From contig JADJRH010000001.1 in the NCBI GenBank assembly GCA_016712345.1, positions 1,550,001-1,614,000 on the forward strand: DNA of 64,000 bases, written 5' to 3'. Source of the stretch: Polyangiaceae bacterium. Its GTDB lineage: Bacteria; Myxococcota_A; Polyangia; Polyangiales; Polyangiaceae. Shown here one piece after another: positions 1 through 8,672 of this stretch (positions within the stretch are counted from its first letter, which is position 1; every line of letters starts with the position of its first letter). The notes below the pieces were generated by a model. It did no database searches and had not been told where the DNA came from. It saw nothing but the letters and a program-made list of their open reading frames with translations. Both the position numbers and the translations under genes were made by a program.

Positions 1-3000
1 ACAAGCGAACAACGCGCATCGCTCGCCTGTTCAACCAACCTCCTCGACGCCGACGTCCACGCCCTCAGCGCCGCCGCCAACCTTGAATTTAAGTACCCAA
101 CCCTTTCCAAAGAAATTGCCTTTGGGCTCATTCGCCGCGGCATTTCGGGCGAAGTTGATATCTTCTTCCGCCATCCCAAAGCCACCATTCGCACCGAGCT
201 AATGGCCGCTGTGGAGCAAAACCTCATCTCCCAAGAGTTTGAGTCTACCATCAACAGCGTGCTTGAAACTCAGTGGATTCCCGCCGCCGCCGCGTGGGCC
301 CTCCTTCCCCGCGCCGGTGAAGTGTGCGGTATGGCAGAAGTGCTCGACATTGCCGGCATCACCGACAGCACAACCCGAACCAACTTCACCAAAGACTATT
401 GCAAAAATGAGCTGCCCATCAAAGCCTTTTGGGACAACCTGACAAGCCTCAACGCCACCCAAAAAACAGCCGTTCAACGCGCGCTCCAGCACTGGTCCCT
501 CGCCCGCGGGTTCAAGCCGCTGATGGACCACCTGGCAAGTTTGGCAGGCACCCACCCCACGCTTCAATCGCTGGTAGAAAACCCCATCAACTGGGCCACC
601 GTCCTTGGTACCACCGGCGTCCCTGACAGCGTTCCCGGCGACACCGTCGGCGACAAACGCACCAACTACGCCATGTTCATCGAGAAGTCGCTTCTCTCCG
701 CCTTCCCAATGCACACCTTCCGCACGGCCATTGCCGCCTCCGGTGAATCGCAGGGCGTGCGCAACTTTTTTAGCCCCATCCCCAACCTGACCGACGTGGA
801 CTTCACCAAAAAACGCTCCGCTCAATATCCCGAGCGGTTGAATGGCCTCAACCTCACAGTTGCCGAAAAAAAGCGCATCTTTTTGTTTGAACGCCTGTTT
901 CGAGTTGTTCCCGACTATACCAAAATCAACGTGCTGGCCAACGCCGGCTATACCTCCGCCCACGACATTGTACAAAAGGGTGAAGCCGCCTTTGTTTCTA
1001 ACATGTCAGGTTTGCTTGGAGGCACCACCCACACCAAAGCGCTCTACAAAAAAGCTCATTGGATTGCCAACGCTTCCAATGTGATTTTTGCCAAATACAG
1101 CGCCAGCCACAACGCCCAACTCATGATGGCGTTCCCCGACTTCATCACCCAATACGCACCCCAGGTCGGCCAACCTGAAAACCCCGTCGCCGACTGGAAA
1201 ACGCTCTTCGGTTCCGCCGGTGGGTGCGCTTGCAAACACTGCGCTTCGGTGCTCTCCGCCGCAGCCTACCTGACAGACTGCCTCCAATGGCTCGACGGAT
1301 TTCAGGCCACACCTACCCAAGTCACCGGCAACGGGTGGACGGCGCTCGACGTGCTCATCGGCGCGAACAAAAACAACCAACTGCTCGTCGGCCGTCGCCC
1401 TGACCTCGCCGAGCTTGAACTCACGTGCAAAGCCGCCCACACGCCGCTCCCTTACATCGACATCTCCAACGAGATCATGGAGGTCAAAGTCGCCAAAATC
1501 GCCGACCCGGGCGTCATTGTCACCACACCCATCAAAAGCGATTTTGACCCTGAAGATCTCCTCGCCGGACCTGAAATCATTCACCCCGCCGCTCACATTC
1601 ACGCGTGGAAAGAAGCCAACAACGCCGTCTACCCATTTCAACTCCCGGTTGACCTTTGGGCAGAAGAAACAAACACCTACCTCCGCTACCTCGGCGTTTC
1701 ACGCCCTGAAGTGATTACCACCCTCCACGCCGACGCCGCCCGGGACACTTCAGACCCGGCGTTTGTCAGCTTTGATGAAACACTCACCCAAAGCCGTTTG
1801 GGCGTCCGACCTTCCGGGTTTGACCTATTGCAAGGTGCGGGCCCCACCACCACGCTCCAAGCATGGGGAGGTTTCACCGCCGCTCAACTCAAACACGTGC
1901 CCACGTTCATGGAGCGCGCCGGTCTCACGTTTGAAGAAGTCGAAGAACTGCTTTCTACCCGGTATGTCAACGGCATCGGCGACGACGACGACGTGGGTGC
2001 GCGCGGCCTACCCAAACACAAAATTACACCCGACGACGGGTGCGATGTGAGCGAGATGGAGATCACCAACCTCGTCCACGCTCAAGACCTTCCCCTGAGC
2101 ATTCTTCACCCCTTCCTCCGATTGCGCCACCGCACCGGCCTCTCCATCACCGACTTGGACAGGGTGCTTTCAAGCATTTCCGACCCAACCCAAATCACCA
2201 TCACAGGCCCTGTATTGCGCACTGTTTCCCGCGCTCTCGCCTTGGCAGAAACACTCGGCCTACCCGTCACAACCGTCACCGCCTTTTACGGCCCCCTCGA
2301 CACACACGAAAAGTACACAACCTCAAGCCCCTACCGCCGAGCCTTCCTCGACAGAATGGTCGACAGCCCTGACGTGGATGTCTTCAAAAACCTACTCGAC
2401 CCAGACGCCCCCGCAGCAACCGACCTGATTTCAGATCATCGCCTGAGCTTGCAACAAGCCCTCGGCATCTCCGCCGCCGATTTTGACCTCCTCACAGACA
2501 CCGATGCGTTCGTGGGTAGACTCAATCTGCCCGACGTGTACCGGGTAGTATCCGGCACCGACACACTCACACTTGCGGCCGTATCGCGCCTCTTCGGCGC
2601 GGTTTCTCTCTACAAAGCCCTCAAAATCACCCCCGGTGAGTTTTTGGTGCTTCGCGCCGTGAGCGGAATCAACCCGCTTGGAACCGGCGTTACCATCCAA
2701 AGTCTCCGCGCGACAGAAGAGTTTATTCAACTCGTCCGCGACCTAAAAGCCTCCGGCATCTCCATTGCCGACATTCAATACACGCTGCGGGCCTTCGCCC
2801 CGGCATCCACCGGCCTCGCCCCCAAAGATGCCGATATTGAAGCGCTCCGGTCTGACATCCAATCGTCCCTCAACCTCCTATTTGCTGAAACAAGCAAACT
2901 TGAAGACGTGGACGGCTCCCGCACACGCGATTTGTACTCCGAACTCGTGGGTGATCCCGAAGACTTCGTCAAGGCGGTAGAGGAGGCCAACCTCGCCCCA

Positions 3001-3864
3001 GCAGATCTTGTTCCCCTACTGCCCTTTTTCCCCGAGCACCCATCAATCACTTTCCCACTGCCCAATCCGCTCCAGCCAGAAGATCTTGGTGAATTGGGCA
3101 AAGATCTCCTCTCCGCAGACCCCCGCCTTCAATCGGTGGCAGAACGCTTTTCATACATCGCCCGCCGGCTGGAATGCCACATTCGCTCCAAGCGCCTCGT
3201 TGTAGAACGCCTCGCTGCGTACACAAATCTCCCCGGAGCAAGCGTCAACTACCTCCTTTCTGTCGTTCTCGAATCACCGGGAAACGGGCAGCAAAAAGCG
3301 TTGGTTGACTTTTTGCCGGTGTCCAACGCCGGCGTCCTTACCAACGCACCTTCCCAAGAAGTGGTCAACCGTCAAACCACCACCCTCCGCCTCCTCCACC
3401 GAGTGGCGCACCTCCTCAAAAACCTCACCGTCGCCGCCCCAATTCCCCCGGGCCCAACGGCATTCCCGCCGAAGATATCGGTGAACTCGCCTGGGTCATG
3501 GGTACCGTCGTGGGTACACAATGGAGCCCCACCCTCCTCGCCGATCTACCCCTCAGCGCCGACGCCAACCTCACCGCAGAAGACGCCAACCGATTTGACT
3601 TTTGGGTCACCTTGGTTCGCCGCATGTCCCTCAAAAACCGCCTCGCCGCGGGGCCCGACGCGCTTCTTCGCCTTCTGCCCAGCACCCCGCTTGACCCGAA
3701 CAACCCACCCACACTCAACCAGGCGGTTGACCTCCTTGCCGAACTGTCAGGTTGGAATCGGGCCGACCTCCACACCCTCGCGGTCCACTTTGGCTGCACA
3801 AACGGCTTTCACGTTCTCCACGAGGACACCCTCCTCGAACTTGACCGCGCCGTCTCGCTCGTGA
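1..3864 (+). CDS. Tc toxin subunit A, N-terminal part (5'-partial, frameshifted at 3445-3449)
   Basis: The frame is open from base 1, so the gene starts upstream of the window. This is the N-terminal part of a TcA subunit, the pentameric pore-forming and receptor-binding component of Tc toxins. A VRP1-type signature is visible near residues 405-500: a GCACKHC cysteine cluster followed by SVLSAAAYLTD, then RRPDLAELELTC and PLPYIDISNEI. After about base 3450 the reading becomes a Pro/Ser/Arg-rich out-of-frame tail (VPSWVHNGAPP and onward), while the sensible continuation (GPNGIPAEDIGELAWVMG) is in the frame of the next entry. Adding one C to the C5 run at 3445-3449 would join the two into one protein of roughly 2,890 residues in the window, in keeping with TcA proteins of about 2,500 or more. 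The true in-frame part is therefore about 1-3447; the rest to 3864 is read-out. Confidence 0.85.
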   Translation, partial: TSEQRASLACSTNLLDADVHALSAAANLEFKYPTLSKEIAFGLIRRGISGEVDIFFRHPKATIRTELMAAVEQNLISQEFESTINSVLETQWIPAAAAWALLPRAGEVCGMAEVLDIAGITDSTTRTNFTKDYCKNELPIKAFWDNLTSLNATQKTAVQRALQHWSLARGFKPLMDHLASLAGTHPTLQSLVENPINWATVLGTTGVPDSVPGDTVGDKRTNYAMFIEKSLLSAFPMHTFRTAIAASGESQGVRNFFSPIPNLTDVDFTKKRSAQYPERLNGLNLTVAEKKRIFLFERLFRVVPDYTKINVLANAGYTSAHDIVQKGEAAFVSNMSGLLGGTTHTKALYKKAHWIANASNVIFAKYSASHNAQLMMAFPDFITQYAPQVGQPENPVADWKTLFGSAGGCACKHCASVLSAAAYLTDCLQWLDGFQATPTQVTGNGWTALDVLIGANKNNQLLVGRRPDLAELELTCKAAHTPLPYIDISNEIMEVKVAKIADPGVIVTTPIKSDFDPEDLLAGPEIIHPAAHIHAWKEANNAVYPFQLPVDLWAEETNTYLRYLGVSRPEVITTLHADAARDTSDPAFVSFDETLTQSRLGVRPSGFDLLQGAGPTTTLQAWGGFTAAQLKHVPTFMERAGLTFEEVEELLSTRYVNGIGDDDDVGARGLPKHKITPDDGCDVSEMEITNLVHAQDLPLSILHPFLRLRHRTGLSITDLDRVLSSISDPTQITITGPVLRTVSRALALAETLGLPVTTVTAFYGPLDTHEKYTTSSPYRRAFLDRMVDSPDVDVFKNLLDPDAPAATDLISDHRLSLQQALGISAADFDLLTDTDAFVGRLNLPDVYRVVSGTDTLTLAAVSRLFGAVSLYKALKITPGEFLVLRAVSGINPLGTGVTIQSLRATEEFIQLVRDLKASGISIADIQYTLRAFAPASTGLAPKDADIEALRSDIQSSLNLLFAETSKLEDVDGSRTRDLYSELVGDPEDFVKAVEEANLAPADLVPLLPFFPEHPSITFPLPNPLQPEDLGELGKDLLSADPRLQSVAERFSYIARRLECHIRSKRLVVERLAAYTNLPGASVNYLLSVVLESPGNGQQKALVDFLPVSNAGVLTNAPSQEVVNRQTTTLRLLHRVAHLLKNLTVAAPIPPGPTAFPPKISVNSPGSWVPSWVHNGAPPSSPIYPSAPTPTSPQKTPTDLTFGSPWFAACPSKTASPRGPTRFFAFCPAPRLTRTTHPHSTRRLTSLPNCQVGIGPTSTPSRSTLAAQTAFTFSTRTPSSNLTAPSRS
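3445..3449 (+). other. Frameshift site in a C5 homopolymer inside tcA
   Basis: Upstream of this run the TcA protein reads in the frame of base 1; downstream it reads in the frame of base 3498. One extra C gives an uninterrupted junction (AAPIPPGPNGIPAEDIG). A single-base contraction of a homopolymer is the simplest explanation, either a real mutation, phase variation, or a sequencing error. No convincing slippery heptamer for programmed -1 frameshifting is present. Confidence 0.75.
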
Positions 3865-6800
3865 AGCGCCTCGGCGTTTCAGCAACCGAAGCTCTTGGGT
3901 TGCTCAACATCAACGCGCCTGAACCCATCTCGTTGGCGGGCGTTCTCGGCGCGTCCCCCGACGCTCGCGGATTGGTTCTCGTGGCCCGCCGCGCCGCCAA
4001 AGCCAAAGCCGGTACCCAATGGGCAGAAGTGGCTCGTGGTGTACGCAATCCCTTCCGCGAAACCCTGCGCGACACCCTTGTCAACCTCCTGGTCCCCAAA
4101 ACCTACCCAACCGTTTCTGACCTGTATGCCAACCTCCTGATTGACCCGGAGATCAACGCTTGCCAACTCACAAGCCGCATTGTCCAAGCCACCAACTCGG
4201 TTCAGGTCTTTGTACAACGCAGCCTGTTAAACCTTGACGGTGAAGTAAAACTCCCTGAACGAGCCTCCAAAGAGTGGGAATATCGCAAGGCCTACCGCCT
4301 CTGGGAAGCCAATCGAAAAGTCTTCCTCTACCCAGAAAACTGGATTGAGCCTGAACTTCGCGACAGCAAAACCCACCTCTTCCGCGAGCTTGAAAATCGC
4401 ATCGCCCGCGGCGAACTCACCGACGAAAACGTTGAGCGCGCCGTTGAACATTACCTCCAGGGTTTGGGCCAAATCGCCAAACCTGAAGTGATGGCATTGT
4501 GCGACGAGCGCGATGAAAATGACCAAATCACTGCTACCCACGTCGTCGCTCGCACGCGTTCGGCGCCTCACCGTTGGTTCTACCGCTGCCACCTTCCCAC
4601 CAAAGGATGGCTGCCGTGGGAACCGATGGACCTTGAAATCGAAAACGCCGGCCTGCTTCTGACAGTCCACAATAGGCGCCCTTACCTCTTCTGGCCTACC
4701 TTCAACGTGCGGCCTGAAGAAAAGCAACAACCCACGCCCGCCAACGGCGACGAACAAGTCCCGCCCGTCATGCGGATGGAGGTACAAGTTGCGTATTCAA
4801 GCTACACTGCGGGTGCTTGGACAGCTCGAAAAATCTCCAACAGCGCGCCGATCGTGATCACACCTGCCAAGGGCGAAACCAATGCCATTGGCACCGAACC
4901 GCGATTTGTGTCGCTCCAAATTGCGCCGAACGCCACCCCTGAAGAGGGGCAACTCGTGCTCGCTGTGGTGGTCGATCGCGTAACTTTCCCTGACGTTGAC
5001 ACCAAGTGGCCCCTCGCAATTGCCGGCACGTTCACTTTTGACGCGGCCGGTCCACGTTGGAAAGAAACAAAGCTGGCAACCAACGTAGACGCGGAGACTT
5101 TTCCCTCGTCGCATGTGTACCAACCGGTTCTACCCACGGGGACGCGGCTGCCCGCGAGCGGAATTGTGCAGGCGGCCGGTGGATCAGGCGCTATTCAAAT
5201 TCTTCGGCCAGACCTAAAGGATCAGGCCACTTTTACAGTGGACGTGGCGGACGCGCACCCCGGCTTATACCGTATCGTCGGTCAATCCACATCCAATTGG
5301 CCATACAAGTCGTTCGACCACTTTGTACTCGAAGATGGAAAGCGGTCTTTCTTCGTTCGAATGGATCGAACCTTCAGCATTGATCTTTCCGCCGATGCGG
5401 GTGTGTACCTCGGCATCGTCAGTGGCATTATCTCCCCCGAGAAATTGGGTCTTAGTAACGAACTCGGAAATTGGGCAAAAAACGCCAGTTTCCAACTTCC
5501 GGTGGCCCATGCGCATGACACACCCGTAGTGGAGGTCTTTGACCATCCTTTCACAGAGGCTATGGCTCGCCGACTCGCCGCTTCCGGGATCGATGGCCTA
5601 TACAGCTGGCTTGACTCCGATGGAGTCATCTCGTCCGCGGCGTCTATCCAGTTCAAACAAACCGACATTTCAAGCGAATATTCAAACGATCAAATTCCGC
5701 TCGAAAAGGTAGACTTTGCGTACGGCAGCCCGTACGGACTCTACAACTGGGAACTGTTTTTCCACATTCCTTACTTCATTGCCACCCGCCTCTCCTCCGA
5801 GGGTAGATTTGACGCTGCCCGCCGCTGGATGCACTTCGTGTTTGACCCAACGGGCGGCGGATCTACCCAAGCCCCGCAGCGGTTTTGGCGCTTCAAAGAA
5901 TTTTTTGAAAACCAAAATCTTGCCGCCATCCAAGAGTCCTTGAGCGAACTCGCCGCCGGCAACTCTACCAAAGCCGAAATTCAGGCTTTGGTAGAAAACA
6001 ACGAAGACGCCGCCAAAAACGTTGAGTCGCTCAAAAAACAAATCGCTACCATGGCCGCCGAGCCATTCAACCCCCACGCCATCGCCCGCCATCGCATTTT
6101 GGCCTACCAAAAAACCGTTGTCATGAAATACATCGACAACCTTTTGGACTGGGGTGACGCCCTCTTCCGCCGCGACACCATGGAGTCCAACCACGAGGCT
6201 CTCTCCCTCTACCTCACCGCGGCCGACCTCCTCGGCCCTCGCCCCGTCATCATCACCCACAAAGATGACCCAGAAGCCCTCACTTTTGCCCAACTCCGCG
6301 AACTCGGTCTGGACGACTTTGCCAACGCCGCCGTCACGGTTGAAGCGATCACCCCCATGGACCCGCCCGCCGGGTATCAAATCGCCACCGACGGCCCACC
6401 CGTCCCCGACGCCCGACTCTACTTCTGCGTTCCCCCCAACGACATGCTCATCGGATATTGGGACCGCGTTGCAGATCGCCTCTTCAAAATCCGCAATTGC
6501 ATGAACATTGACGGCATTGTTCGCCAATTGCCCCTCTTCCAACCCCCCATTGACCCTGCCCTCCTCGTCCGGGCAGCCGCAGCCGGAGTCAACTTTGACA
6601 CCGTGCTTGACTCCCTCACCTCCCCAGCACCCCTCTTCCGCTTTGCGCGCCTCCACGCCAAAGCCCTGGAGTTTGCATCCCACGTGTCAGGATTGGGAAG
6701 CTTCCTCCTTTCTGTCCTTGAAAAACGCGACGCCGAAGGCCTTATGCGCCTCCGACAAACCCACGAACGCGCCGTCTTTGACGCAGAACGCGCCATCCGA

Positions 6801-8672
6801 AAAGACTCCATTCGTGAAGCCAAATCTACCCTCGACGGCCTCCAACGACAACACGCCGTTGTCAAAGAACGATTTGACTATTACTCCAACATCAAACACC
6901 GCATCTTGCCCGAGACGCTTGCCGAAGTGGCAACTGTCGCCGCGGGTGGTCTGCGCTACGCCGCAAGCATGGCGGAAAGCACTGGCAGCACCAGCATGGG
7001 TATACCTCAGTTCACCAACGGTACCGCGGGAACAGCGGCCTCACCCGTGACGCTCGCCTCCACCGGCGGCGAAACCGCAGGCGACATTCAGGGAGCCATC
7101 GCCCGCGGACTCCGCGACGCAGCAGACATCGCCACACTCGGTGCAAGTGTACTCGCCACCGAAGCCGGCTACATCCGACGCTCCGACGACTGGCGCTTCC
7201 AAGCCCGGTCCGCCGCCCTCGAACTCAAACAGGTCGAAAAACAAATCGCAGGACAAGAAATTCGACTCGCCATCGCCGAACGCGAACTCGAAAACCTCGA
7301 CCTTCGCCGAGAACATGCCCGCGAAGTCGAAGATGTACTCAAGTCCAAATTCACCTCCACCGACCTCTACGATTGGATGGTAGGTGAAGTCGCCACCGAA
7401 CATTACCGCGCCTACCAAGTCGCTTATGACATGGCCAAACGCGCCGAACGCGCCTTCCAACTCGAACGCGGAGACGACACCGTCACCTTCATTCGATTTG
7501 GAGCGTGGGACTCCCTCAAAAAAGGCCTCCTCGCAGGTGAACGCCTCATCGCAGACCTCCGCGCCTTGGATGCCGCCTACCTCAACCGCACCGACCGCGA
7601 ACGCGAGTTGACAAAACACATCTCCCTCGGCGACCTCGTCGCCCCGGAAGAGCAAGCACCTTACCTCACCCAACTCCGCAACAACGGCTTCGTCGAAGTC
7701 ACCATCCCAGAATGGATCTTTGACCTCGACTACCCCGGCCACTACTTCCGACGCATCAAAGCCGTCTCCGTCACCGTCGCCACCGTCAGGAATACCCTCG
7801 ACACCGTCCAGTGCGAAGTCGCCTTGCTTTCCAGCAAAATCCGCAAATCCGCCGCCCTTCTGGATGGCGCGTACGCTGAAGCGGTCCCCCCCGCCAACCC
7901 CGACGGTGACAAACGCTTCAGCATCGACCCCACCGCCGTTGAAGCCCTCTCCACCACCACCGCCGACGACGACGCCGGCATGTTCCAACTTGACCTTCGG
8001 GATGAAAAACTCCTCCCCTACGAAGGCCGAGGCGTCCTCTCCACATGGAGGGTAGAAGTCCCCGCCGACCAAAACCGCTTCGCCCTCCACCGCATCGCCG
8101 ACGTCGTCCTCCATGTCAGGTACACCTCCCGTGACGCCGGAGATCTCCTCAAATCCAAGGCAAAAACCCACCTGAATGGCTCGACGCTCCAACGCGTCCG
8201 CGTCATCTCCGCAAAGACCGTGGCTCACGAAGCATTCGCCTCGTTCGGCCAGGGTCAAGACAACCCACCCCCCGCCCACCGGTTGGAAATCCCCGTCACC
8301 CGTGAAGGTTTCCATACCTTCCTCGGCAAACGCGATGTCAAAATCGTCAAGGTTACCGTCAGCGCCACCTTCAACGAAAAGTACACATCACTGGGGGTTT
8401 CCTCACCTACCCATCTGACATTCAAACTCACCCCGCCCGGTCAAACCGCCATCACCGGCGCCCTCCAGTTTTTGGCCGGTGAACCTCATACCAATCTCAC
8501 CCTTGCTGGAAATGTACCCGTCAAAAACCCCGATGAAGGCCCGTTCGTTCCCTGGGTATTCTCCATCGAGAACATCGCCGACATCCCCTCCCACCTGAAA
8601 GCCAACGGCAAACTCCACCCCGACGCGTTGGAAGACATCTGGCTCACCTTCACGTACGAGGAGGCTCCCTAA
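3498..8672 (+). CDS. Tc toxin subunit A, C-terminal part (pore, linker and TcB-binding regions)
   Basis: This is the downstream part of the TcA subunit, probably one gene with the preceding entry. Recognisable blocks are the ABC-toxin N-terminal-type segment around residues 250-360 (RKAYRLWEANRKVFLYP then ENWIEPELRD), a long helical coiled-coil region around 1080-1300, and the C-terminal TcB-binding domain from about residue 1395 (VEVTIPEWIFDLDYPGHYFR) to the end. In the family, TcA forms a bell-shaped pentamer that docks the TcB-TcC cocoon and injects the TcC toxin tip. The ATG at 3498 is only the first start after the frameshift; no good ribosome site precedes it, so independent translation is doubtful, although split TcA proteins such as YenA1/YenA2 are known. 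The last 300 residues are duplicated at 18240-19131. Confidence 0.88.
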   Translation: MGTVVGTQWSPTLLADLPLSADANLTAEDANRFDFWVTLVRRMSLKNRLAAGPDALLRLLPSTPLDPNNPPTLNQAVDLLAELSGWNRADLHTLAVHFGCTNGFHVLHEDTLLELDRAVSLVKRLGVSATEALGLLNINAPEPISLAGVLGASPDARGLVLVARRAAKAKAGTQWAEVARGVRNPFRETLRDTLVNLLVPKTYPTVSDLYANLLIDPEINACQLTSRIVQATNSVQVFVQRSLLNLDGEVKLPERASKEWEYRKAYRLWEANRKVFLYPENWIEPELRDSKTHLFRELENRIARGELTDENVERAVEHYLQGLGQIAKPEVMALCDERDENDQITATHVVARTRSAPHRWFYRCHLPTKGWLPWEPMDLEIENAGLLLTVHNRRPYLFWPTFNVRPEEKQQPTPANGDEQVPPVMRMEVQVAYSSYTAGAWTARKISNSAPIVITPAKGETNAIGTEPRFVSLQIAPNATPEEGQLVLAVVVDRVTFPDVDTKWPLAIAGTFTFDAAGPRWKETKLATNVDAETFPSSHVYQPVLPTGTRLPASGIVQAAGGSGAIQILRPDLKDQATFTVDVADAHPGLYRIVGQSTSNWPYKSFDHFVLEDGKRSFFVRMDRTFSIDLSADAGVYLGIVSGIISPEKLGLSNELGNWAKNASFQLPVAHAHDTPVVEVFDHPFTEAMARRLAASGIDGLYSWLDSDGVISSAASIQFKQTDISSEYSNDQIPLEKVDFAYGSPYGLYNWELFFHIPYFIATRLSSEGRFDAARRWMHFVFDPTGGGSTQAPQRFWRFKEFFENQNLAAIQESLSELAAGNSTKAEIQALVENNEDAAKNVESLKKQIATMAAEPFNPHAIARHRILAYQKTVVMKYIDNLLDWGDALFRRDTMESNHEALSLYLTAADLLGPRPVIITHKDDPEALTFAQLRELGLDDFANAAVTVEAITPMDPPAGYQIATDGPPVPDARLYFCVPPNDMLIGYWDRVADRLFKIRNCMNIDGIVRQLPLFQPPIDPALLVRAAAAGVNFDTVLDSLTSPAPLFRFARLHAKALEFASHVSGLGSFLLSVLEKRDAEGLMRLRQTHERAVFDAERAIRKDSIREAKSTLDGLQRQHAVVKERFDYYSNIKHRILPETLAEVATVAAGGLRYAASMAESTGSTSMGIPQFTNGTAGTAASPVTLASTGGETAGDIQGAIARGLRDAADIATLGASVLATEAGYIRRSDDWRFQARSAALELKQVEKQIAGQEIRLAIAERELENLDLRREHAREVEDVLKSKFTSTDLYDWMVGEVATEHYRAYQVAYDMAKRAERAFQLERGDDTVTFIRFGAWDSLKKGLLAGERLIADLRALDAAYLNRTDRERELTKHISLGDLVAPEEQAPYLTQLRNNGFVEVTIPEWIFDLDYPGHYFRRIKAVSVTVATVRNTLDTVQCEVALLSSKIRKSAALLDGAYAEAVPPANPDGDKRFSIDPTAVEALSTTTADDDAGMFQLDLRDEKLLPYEGRGVLSTWRVEVPADQNRFALHRIADVVLHVRYTSRDAGDLLKSKAKTHLNGSTLQRVRVISAKTVAHEAFASFGQGQDNPPPAHRLEIPVTREGFHTFLGKRDVKIVKVTVSATFNEKYTSLGVSSPTHLTFKLTPPGQTAITGALQFLAGEPHTNLTLAGNVPVKNPDEGPFVPWVFSIENIADIPSHLKANGKLHPDALEDIWLTFTYEEAP

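Noticed and set aside
7041..8315. Long minus-strand open frame (424 codons) opposite tcA
   Set aside because: It is antisense to conserved TcA coding sequence, is Gly/Val/Asp-biased as expected from mirrored codons, and has no domain.
3498..8672. Natural split TcA of the YenA1/YenA2 kind
   Set aside because: No ribosome site before 3498 and a clean one-base homopolymer fix; kept only as an alternative.
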